A stretch of 6,206 nt of DNA, from the NCBI GenBank assembly GCA_023127905.1, contig JAGMEZ010000022.1, positions 1 through 6,206 of the forward strand, read 5' to 3'. Below, one piece after another: positions 1 to 3,715 of the stretch. The notes below the pieces were generated by a model. That model was not told the DNA's origin, ran no database searches, and saw only the letters and a list, made by a program, of their open reading frames with translations. The number at the start of each line of letters is the position of its first letter. The first letter of the stretch is position 1. Source of the stretch: Caldifarciminota bacterium (GTDB lineage Bacteria; Hydrothermota; E44-bin80). The position numbers were made by a program, and so were the translations under genes.

Positions 1-89
1 AGATAGCGATGGAGAAGGAGTTACGGTTTGCTATACGTGAAGGTGGTAAGACTGTGGGTGCGGGAGTTGTTACAAAAATTATAGAATAG
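1..89 (+). CDS. tuf: Elongation factor Tu, C-terminal end only (partial)
   Basis: The reading frame open from position 3 encodes the last 28 residues of EF-Tu and ends at TAG 87-89; the rest lies upstream of the window. The visible peptide starts [20 protein letters not shown] and ends in GVVTKIIE. It matches the final strands of beta-barrel domain 3, where [17 protein letters not shown] is nearly invariant in bacteria. EF-Tu is the GTPase that carries aminoacyl-tRNA to the ribosomal A site. None of its GTPase motifs fall in this fragment. The stop codon overlaps the AGG at 88-90 that probably serves as part of the rpmG ribosome binding site, so tuf and rpmG look co-transcribed. Identification is firm despite the short fragment because of the motif and the conserved neighbours. 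Confidence 0.95.
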   Translation, partial: IAMEKELRFAIREGGKTVGAGVVTKIIE

Positions 90-97
90 GAAAGAGA

Positions 98-247
98 ATG
101 CGTGAGATAATTACACTTGAATGCATTGAATGCAAACATAGAAATTATACAACAACTAAGAATAAACGTAAGCACCCGGAAAGGGTTGAGTATAAAAAGT
201 TCTGTCCTTTCTGCAGAAAACACACGAAACATAAGGAGACACGGTAG
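98..247 (+). CDS. rpmG: 50S ribosomal protein L33 (zinc-ribbon, C+ form)
   Basis: ATG at 98 opens a 49-codon gene ending at TAG 245-247, the usual L33 length. It is a small basic protein of the large ribosomal subunit. Two CxxC knuckles are visible, Cys9/Cys12 and Cys36/Cys39, so this is the zinc-binding (C+) paralogue type rather than the cysteine-free form made under zinc limitation. The core [10 protein letters not shown] and the ending HTKHKETR are typical of the family. The start is supported by AGG at 88-90, which overlaps the tuf stop, with 7 nt spacing. The gene lies between tuf and tRNA-Trp/secE, a common bacterial arrangement, and its stop is 7 nt from the mature tRNA 5' end. It is short enough to be missed by ORF callers with a minimum length above 50 codons. 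Confidence 0.95.
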   Translation: MREIITLECIECKHRNYTTTKNKRKHPERVEYKKFCPFCRKHTKHKETR

Positions 248-254
248 ATAGGGT

Positions 255-331
255 AGGTCTGTAGCCCTAATGGTTAGAGCACCGGACTCCAAATCCGGGG
301 GTTGGGGGTTCGAATCCTCCCAGGCCTGCCA
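255..331 (+). tRNA. trnW: tRNA-Trp (anticodon CCA)
   Basis: A 77-nt cloverleaf with genome-encoded CCA (329-331). The acceptor stem is 255-261 with 321-327 (seven pairs, one G-U). The anticodon stem is 282-286 with 294-298 and the loop CTCCAAA is 287-293, putting anticodon CCA at 289-291. The T stem is 304-308 with 316-320 (one G-T pair), and the loop TTCGAAT is 309-315. The first pair A-U and the discriminator G328 agree with bacterial tRNA-Trp identity. The D arm (264-280) is irregular: G264-C280, C265-G279 and C267-G277 pair, C266 faces A278, and an extra T268 sits before the usual AATGGTTA loop. The location beside secE-nusG is conventional for tRNA-Trp. It is probably processed from a transcript shared with rpmG and secE. 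Confidence 0.96.
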
Positions 332-360
332 TTGAAAATTAAGAGCACAGGGAAAATAGT
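332..360 (+). promoter_or_regulatory. Weak candidate sigma-70-type promoter between tRNA-Trp and secE
   Basis: TTGAAA at 332-337 matches the -35 consensus at 5 of 6 bases. It is followed after 17 nt by AATAGT at 355-360, which matches the -10 consensus at 4 of 6. The spacing is ideal, but such pairs arise easily by chance in AT-rich DNA. If real, it would let secE-nusG and the ribosomal genes be transcribed independently of tuf-rpmG-trnW. Low confidence. Confidence 0.2.
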
Positions 361-396
361 ACTGGAAGGAGTCTCCTGAGCGAAAGGTGTATGTAA

Positions 397-582
397 ATGG
401 CAAAGATAATTCAGTTTTTGAAAGAAGTAAAAATTGAACTTATTAAAGTTAGCTGGCCTAAAAAAGATGAATTGATTGGGTCCACTGCTGTTGTTCTTAT
501 TCTATCAATTATACTTTCACTTTTTATTGGGATTGTGGACTATGTCATACGAAATGTCTTATTCCTGATTTTAACACGATAA
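397..582 (+). CDS. secE: Preprotein translocase subunit SecE
   Basis: A 61-residue protein of the short, single-membrane-span bacterial SecE type. SecE clamps the two halves of the SecY channel in the cytoplasmic membrane and is essential for Sec-dependent export. Residues 10-25 form the amphipathic cytoplasmic helix with the family signature E-V-K-I-E-L-I-K-V-S-W-P-K-K-D-E. A hydrophobic segment from about residue 28 to 58 is the transmembrane helix. The start at 397 is favoured by AGGTG at 385-389 with 7 nt spacing. An ATG at 391 is followed directly by TAA and cannot be used. The stop TAA 580-582 lies 3 nt before nusG, the classic secE-nusG pairing. The function is membrane export rather than transcription, so linkage reflects conserved operon structure. 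Confidence 0.96.
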   Translation: MAKIIQFLKEVKIELIKVSWPKKDELIGSTAVVLILSIILSLFIGIVDYVIRNVLFLILTR

Positions 583-585
583 ACT

Positions 586-1110
586 ATGAAAAATTGGTAT
601 ATTGTACATGTCTTTACGGGGCAAGAGAAAAAGGTAAAAAGGGTCTTGGAAGAGAGAATAGCTCTTGAAGACAAAAAAGATGAATTTGGATATGTTTATA
701 TTCCTGTTGAGAATGTTGCAAAGATACGGAATAGAGAAAAGGTTATCACCGAAAAAAGAATTTATCCAGGTTATCTGGTTATAGAGATGGAACCAACGGA
801 TGAAAACTTTAGGCTTATTAGAAATACTTCTGGCATAATGGACTTTCTTGGAAGTGACACTCCTCAAGCGCTTTCTAATGAAGAGGTTGAAAGAATGCTC
901 ATTATCATGGAAACAAAGGTTAATAGAGTGTCAAGAGAAATCCCATTTCAGCAAGGAGATGCAGTTAAAGTAATTGATGGTCCTTTTGTAGATTTTAATG
1001 GTTCTGTGGAAGAAGTTTATCCTGATAGAGAGAAGGTGAAAGTAATTGTAACAATTTTTGGAAGATCAACACCTGTTGAATTGAGTTTTTTACAGATTAA
1101 GCTTTTGTAA
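586..1110 (+). CDS. nusG: Transcription termination/antitermination factor NusG
   Basis: A 174-residue protein of normal NusG length. The N-terminal NGN domain (about 1-115) starts with MKNWYIVHVFTGQEKKV and carries the EKRIYPGYLVIEME strand-loop, which binds the RNA polymerase clamp and beta gate loop. The C-terminal KOW domain (about 121-174) contains GDAVKVIDGPFVDFNGSVEE and contacts Rho, S10/NusE or the ribosome in known homologues. There is no large domain-II insertion of the kind seen in some thermophiles. The start lies 3 nt after the secE stop and no convincing Shine-Dalgarno sequence precedes it, so translation is probably coupled to secE. A specialised paralogue such as RfaH is unlikely given the location next to secE and rplK. 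Confidence 0.97.
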   Translation: MKNWYIVHVFTGQEKKVKRVLEERIALEDKKDEFGYVYIPVENVAKIRNREKVITEKRIYPGYLVIEMEPTDENFRLIRNTSGIMDFLGSDTPQALSNEEVERMLIIMETKVNRVSREIPFQQGDAVKVIDGPFVDFNGSVEEVYPDREKVKVIVTIFGRSTPVELSFLQIKLL

Positions 1111-1116
1111 ATTACG

Positions 1117-1153
1117 AAGGAGAAAATATTGAATAGAAAACGAGGGAGGGTTT
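1117..1153 (+). promoter_or_regulatory. rplK translation-initiation region with two Shine-Dalgarno-like tracts
   Basis: Two purine tracts lie in the 43-nt nusG-rplK gap. AAGGAG at 1117-1122 is correctly spaced (6 nt) from a TTG at 1129, which would open a 14-codon ORF ending at TGA 1171-1173, inside rplK and out of frame with it. GAGGGAGGG at 1142-1150 is the tract next to the rplK ATG at 1154, with the GGAGG core at 1145-1149 and 4 nt spacing. The second tract decides the rplK start. Whether the first is used is unknown. Confidence 0.5.
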
Positions 1154-1579
1154 ATGGCAAAGAAGGCTGTTGAAAGACTAATTAAATTACATGTACCAGC
1201 TGGCGAGGCAACCCTTGCACCTCCCGTTGGTCCCGCTCTTGGTCAGCATTTGCAGGATCCTATGAAATTCTGCAGGGAATTTAATGAAAAAACAAAAGGT
1301 AAAGAAGGACTCATTATACCGGTTGTAATCTCTGTTTATAAGGACAAAACATTTTCCTTCATTATCAAAACCCCCCTTGCATCAATACTTATAAAAAGGG
1401 CGGCAGGACTCGCAAAAGGTTCGCCAGAACCAAATAAGGAAAAAGTTGGAAAAATTACAAAAGAGATGGTAAAAAAGATTGCCCAGGAGAAAATGGAAGA
1501 TTTAAATGCCAATTCAATTGAAAGCGCTGTAAAAATTATTGAGGGGACTGCCCGAAGTATGGGAGTCGTTGTGGTTTAA
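1154..1579 (+). CDS. rplK: 50S ribosomal protein L11
   Basis: A 141-residue protein of normal L11 length. L11 binds the GTPase-associated region of 23S rRNA at the base of the L10-L12 stalk and is needed for factor-dependent GTP hydrolysis and for RelA activation. The N-terminal domain has [20 protein letters not shown] (12-31), keeping the prolines of the thiostrepton-contacting helix. The C-terminal rRNA-binding domain has [35 protein letters not shown] and the ending [13 protein letters not shown]. The oddity is residues 33-36: after GQH the protein reads LQDP then MKFCREFN, where bacterial L11 normally reads GVNI then MEFCKAFN. The length is unchanged, so this is substitution, not a frameshift. 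ATG 1154 is the only start available, since an in-frame TGA stands at 1130. Confidence 0.97.
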   Translation: MAKKAVERLIKLHVPAGEATLAPPVGPALGQHLQDPMKFCREFNEKTKGKEGLIIPVVISVYKDKTFSFIIKTPLASILIKRAAGLAKGSPEPNKEKVGKITKEMVKKIAQEKMEDLNANSIESAVKIIEGTARSMGVVVV

Positions 1580-1602
1580 TGTTTGAAAAGAGGTTCTAAT
1601 AA

Positions 1603-2301
1603 ATGAAAAGAGGGAAAAGGTATAAAGAAATAAAAGCGAAAGTAGAAAAGAAGGAATATACGGTTCCAGAAGCATTTACTTTTCTTAAGGATAACACAAA
1701 AGTGAAATTTGATGAAACAGCTGAGGTTTCTATTCGATTAGGAATTGATCCAAGAAAATCTGACCAGATGGTTCGAGGAACTGTTTTCCTTCCACATGGA
1801 ACAGGGAAGAAGATAAAGATTCTTGTGTTCGCAACAGGAGATAAAGAAAAGGAGGCACAGGAAGCTGGAGCAGATTATGTTGGTGGTGATGAATTAGTAG
1901 AGAGGATTGAAAAAGGCTGGACAGATTTTGATCTTGCAATTTCAGTTCCTGAGATGATGGCGAAAGTTGGAAAAATTGGAAAAATTCTTGGACCAAAAGG
2001 ATTAATGCCTAATCCAAAAGTTGGTACGGTTACAAAAAATATCACTGAAGCAGTTAATGATGCGAGAAAAGGAAAGATTGAATTTAGGGTCGATAAAACA
2101 GCAAATCTTCACATCCCTATTGGCAAACTTTCATTTAATCCTGAAAAATTAGAAGAGAATTTCCTTGAGGTCTTGAGAGAGATAATTAAACTAAAACCTG
2201 TTACTTCTAAGGGAACATATGTGAAAAATATTTTTATTTCTTCGACAATGGGTCCAAGTGTTCAATTGAATGCCCAGGAGATAGTAAAATCACTGCATTA
2301 A
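1603..2301 (+). CDS. rplA: 50S ribosomal protein L1
   Basis: A 232-residue protein of standard bacterial L1 length. It forms the mobile L1 stalk on 23S rRNA and helps release deacylated tRNA from the E site. In many bacteria it also represses its own operon by binding mRNA near rplK. The two-domain fold is recognisable. Domain I is made of residues ~1-67 and ~159-232, and domain II is inserted at ~68-158. The family signature is intact at 126-144 ([19 protein letters not shown]). [18 protein letters not shown] near the C-terminus is the conserved rRNA-binding end. AAAGAGG at 1587-1593 is a good ribosome binding site with 9 nt spacing. The gap to rplK is 23 nt, indicating an L11-L1 operon. I could not identify an L1-binding mimic in the short nusG-rplK gap. 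Confidence 0.97.
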   Translation: MKRGKRYKEIKAKVEKKEYTVPEAFTFLKDNTKVKFDETAEVSIRLGIDPRKSDQMVRGTVFLPHGTGKKIKILVFATGDKEKEAQEAGADYVGGDELVERIEKGWTDFDLAISVPEMMAKVGKIGKILGPKGLMPNPKVGTVTKNITEAVNDARKGKIEFRVDKTANLHIPIGKLSFNPEKLEENFLEVLREIIKLKPVTSKGTYVKNIFISSTMGPSVQLNAQEIVKSLH

Positions 2302-2330
2302 TTATACCGAATGAATAAATAGGAGAACGT

Positions 2331-3110
2331 ATGGAAAGATCAATTATAGCGAATAAAAAAGAGTGTGTTAAAGTATTGGCAGAAAAACTGGAGAAAGCAG
2401 TATCTTTCTATATTGTGGATTTTACAGGATTGAATGCTAATGGTATGAACAATCTAAGAAGGAAATTTAAGAATAATAAATTTGAATATTTTGTTATAAA
2501 AAATTCGATACTGGAACGTGCAGGTGATAATTTGGGATTAGAAGAAATTAAAACGGTACTCACAGGACCAAATGCAATCTCAATATCCTATGAAGATCCT
2601 ATAGGACCTGCAAAAATTATCAGTGATTTTTATAAAGAAAATAAACTTCTTACTGTAAAGCTCTGTTATATCGAAGGAAAATGGTATTCTTCAGATGAGG
2701 TCAAAAAACTTGCGGGATTACCTTCGAAGGAAGTTCTGTTAGGACAGCTCTTTAATCTTATCAATAACCCTGTCAATAAGTTCGTAAGCCTCTTGGGGAA
2801 CATTCTTGGTAATTTTGTAAGAGTGCTTGATGCAATAAAAGGTGTAAAGGAGGAGGAAGTAAAGGATCAACCGCGTGAAACGAAGAATGTCAAAAAAGAA
2901 GAAGTGGAAGTGAAAAAAGGACAGGGAGAAAAGCAAGAGAAGAAAGTTGATAAGTTTGAGGAAGAGAAACATGTTGATAAAGTTATTGAAACTAACGAAG
3001 AAAAACAGTCAGATGAAAAAAAAGAATCAGAGGAAAAAAAGGAAATAGAAGATGTAAAGAAAAAAAAAGGAACGGAAGAGGTTAAGAAAATTAAAGAGGA
3101 AAAAAAATAA
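2331..3110 (+). CDS. rplJ: 50S ribosomal protein L10 with long Lys/Glu-rich C-terminal tail
   Basis: A 259-residue protein, far longer than the usual 165-180. Residues 1-170 are a complete L10. The N-terminal domain ([21 protein letters not shown], then [11 protein letters not shown], then [10 protein letters not shown]) binds 23S rRNA next to L11. The segment [14 protein letters not shown] leads into the hydrophobic helix [25 protein letters not shown], which carries L12 dimers. From residue 171 the sequence becomes a low-complexity Lys/Glu tail of 89 residues with no stalk-binding hydrophobic pattern. The start ATG 2331 follows AGGAG at 2321-2325 with 5 nt spacing. The rplA-rplJ gap is only 29 nt, so the long structured leader known from E. 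coli and B. subtilis does not fit between the genes. rplL follows after 17 nt. The body is certain; the role of the tail is unknown. Confidence 0.96.
   Translation: MERSIIANKKECVKVLAEKLEKAVSFYIVDFTGLNANGMNNLRRKFKNNKFEYFVIKNSILERAGDNLGLEEIKTVLTGPNAISISYEDPIGPAKIISDFYKENKLLTVKLCYIEGKWYSSDEVKKLAGLPSKEVLLGQLFNLINNPVNKFVSLLGNILGNFVRVLDAIKGVKEEEVKDQPRETKNVKKEEVEVKKGQGEKQEKKVDKFEEEKHVDKVIETNEEKQSDEKKESEEKKEIEDVKKKKGTEEVKKIKEEKK
2841..3107 (+). other. Low-complexity Lys/Glu tail of L10 (residues 171-259)
   Basis: This stretch codes for 89 residues containing 27 Lys, 25 Glu, 5 Asp and 1 Arg, so about two thirds are charged and the net charge is near neutral. It has almost no aromatic residues and only scattered Val/Ile, which argues against a folded domain or an extra L12-binding helix. 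At DNA level it is purine-rich on the coding strand, with A runs of 8 (3016-3023), 7 (3034-3040), 9 (3060-3068) and 8 (3100-3107). It is likely disordered or a single charged alpha helix. Confidence 0.9.
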
Positions 3111-3127
3111 ATATTAAAGGAGGAGTA

Positions 3128-3520
3128 ATGCCGAAAACAAAAAAAGATGCAAAGAAAGAAGTGATGTCATTAATCGAGAATATGACAGTTCTTGAACTTT
3201 CTGAACTTGTTAAAGACCTTGAAGAAAAATTTAACGTGAAGGCGCAAGCTCCTGTAATGCAGGTTGCATCGGCAGCAGGTGAACTTGCAAAAGAATCAGC
3301 TGAGGAGCAGACAGAGTTCACACCGATCTTAAAGGAATTTGGAGATAAAAAGATACAGGTTATTAAAGAAGTTCGTGCAATTACTGGACTTGGACTAAAG
3401 GAAGCAAAGGCTCTTGTTGATGGAGTGCCTAATCCGGTTAAAGAAAAGGTGTCAAAAGAGGAAGCGGACAATATTAAGAAGCAACTTGAGGTTGTTGGTG
3501 CAAGTGTAGAGATTAAGTAA
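3128..3520 (+). CDS. rplL: 50S ribosomal protein L7/L12
   Basis: A 130-residue stalk protein, slightly longer than the ~120-125 average. L12 dimers bind the L10 helix and recruit and activate EF-Tu, EF-G, IF2 and release factors. The N-terminal dimerisation domain covers about 10-38 ([25 protein letters not shown] in two parts), preceded by a basic start [11 protein letters not shown] flexible hinge at about 39-62 is Ala/Gln/Glu-rich. The C-terminal factor-binding domain (63-130) carries [30 protein letters not shown] and the ending GASVEIK, all typical. The ribosome binding site is the strongest in the window, AAAGGAGGAG at 3116-3125 just before ATG 3128. This suits a protein present in several copies per ribosome while its partner L10 is single-copy. 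Confidence 0.97.
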   Translation: MPKTKKDAKKEVMSLIENMTVLELSELVKDLEEKFNVKAQAPVMQVASAAGELAKESAEEQTEFTPILKEFGDKKIQVIKEVRAITGLGLKEAKALVDGVPNPVKEKVSKEEADNIKKQLEVVGASVEIK

Positions 3521-3560
3521 CTCTTTTTAATTTATTAGAATAAGAAATAAATTTGGATAA

Positions 3561-3586
3561 AATAATCAGTGAATCACTTGATTATT
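3561..3586 (+). promoter_or_regulatory. Imperfect RNA hairpin after rplL (candidate processing or pause site)
   Basis: AATAATCAGTG (3561-3571) pairs with CAC (3575-3577) and TGATTATT (3579-3586), giving 11 pairs around an AAT loop with one bulged T (3578). It is not followed by a T run (next bases are GTGGAATG), so it is not a standard intrinsic terminator. It starts 41 nt after the rplL stop, where RNA processing or attenuation is known in other bacteria. Confidence 0.5.
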
Positions 3587-3596
3587 GTGGAATGAC

Positions 3597-3602
3597 TATA
3601 AT
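3597..3602 (+). promoter_or_regulatory. Candidate -10 box of an internal rpoB promoter
   Basis: A perfect TATAAT hexamer is preceded two bases upstream by TG, one base off the extended -10 arrangement. No good -35 lies at 16-18 nt: the TTGATT at 3578-3583 is only 13 nt away. Transcription would begin near 3608 and give a roughly 108-nt rpoB leader. Chance occurrence in AT-rich DNA is a real possibility. Confidence 0.3.
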
Positions 3603-3689
3603 TTAGACTTAAGCTTCGGGAAAATAAGCACTATGTCTTATATCTTCAATCGTTTATCTTATTTTTTTAGGATTTACTGCTTAAGCTAA
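3603..3689 (+). repeat. Long-range inverted repeat enclosing the rpoB leader
   Basis: TTAG (3603-3606) and CTTAAGC (3608-3614) can pair with CTAA (3686-3689) and GCTTAAG (3679-3685), making 11 pairs with one bulged A (3607) around a 64-nt interior. Inside, AAAATAAG (3621-3628) can pair with CTTATTTT (3658-3665). Alternatively ATAAG (3624-3628) plus AC can pair with GT plus CTTAT (3635-3641). These two inner folds exclude each other. CTTAAG is itself a palindrome, which lowers the significance of the outer match. Confidence 0.35.
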
Positions 3690-3701
3690 TAATTTTTTAT
3701 T

Positions 3702-3708
3702 AAAGGAG
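3702..3708 (+). promoter_or_regulatory. rpoB ribosome binding site that fixes a TTG start
   Basis: AAAGGAG lies 7 nt before TTG 3716-3718. In that frame a TAA stands at 3701-3703 and the first in-frame ATG is codon 124 (4085), in the middle of a conserved region. TTG is therefore the only start that fits both the binding site and the family N-terminus. Confidence 0.85.
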
Positions 3709-3715
3709 TTTTCAA

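Larger units (their letters stand above)
3521..3715 (+). other. rplL-rpoB intergenic region (195 nt), structured, no gene
   Basis: This is the only long gap in the operon and no ORF of note lies in it on either strand. It is very AT-rich and holds, in order: an imperfect hairpin (3561-3586); a perfect TATAAT (3597-3602); the left arm of a long-range inverted repeat (3603-3614); competing short stems using ATAAG at 3624-3628; a T7 run (3662-3668); the right arm of the repeat (3679-3689); an A/T-only hairpin (3687-3702); and the rpoB ribosome binding site. In E. coli the same gap carries a partial terminator and an RNase III site that set the ratio of ribosomal protein to polymerase mRNA. An analogous role here is inference. 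Confidence 0.7.

Noticed and set aside
366..377. AAGGAGTCTCCT: a Shine-Dalgarno-like tract within a small palindrome before secE
   Set aside because: No usable start codon lies at proper distance, and an arm of 4-5 pairs with a 1-3 nt loop is too small for a terminator.
391..396. ATG-TAA start-stop pair just before secE
   Set aside because: The AGGTG tract is only 1 nt from it, so ribosomes are better placed for the ATG at 397.
571..867. 98-codon open frame on the minus strand
   Set aside because: It lies antisense within nusG, has no ribosome binding site or recognisable domain, and is explained by the A-rich coding strand.
1111..1153. L1-binding autoregulatory site before rplK
   Set aside because: Expected from known L11-L1 operons, but I could not find a convincing stem with the asymmetric loop in 43 nt of purine-rich sequence.
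1250..1261. Compensated frameshift as the cause of LQDP in L11
   Set aside because: The length matches the family exactly and neither alternative frame across 1245-1265 yields the usual GVNI residues.
1730..1996. 88-codon minus-strand frame
   Set aside because: Antisense to rplA; its Leu/Gln/Ser-rich low-complexity product is what reverse-reading of Lys/Glu/Gly codons gives.
2739..2972. 77-codon minus-strand frame with very Phe/Leu-rich, membrane-like product
   Set aside because: The Phe/Leu richness is the reverse complement of the AAG/GAA-rich L10 tail, not a real membrane protein.
3091..3471. 126-codon minus-strand frame
   Set aside because: Fully antisense to rplL, rich in Ser/Phe/Ala by codon mirroring, with no plausible start signal.
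3521..3535. CTCTTTTTAATTT after the rplL stop as an intrinsic terminator
   Set aside because: No GC-rich or even stable stem precedes the T run.
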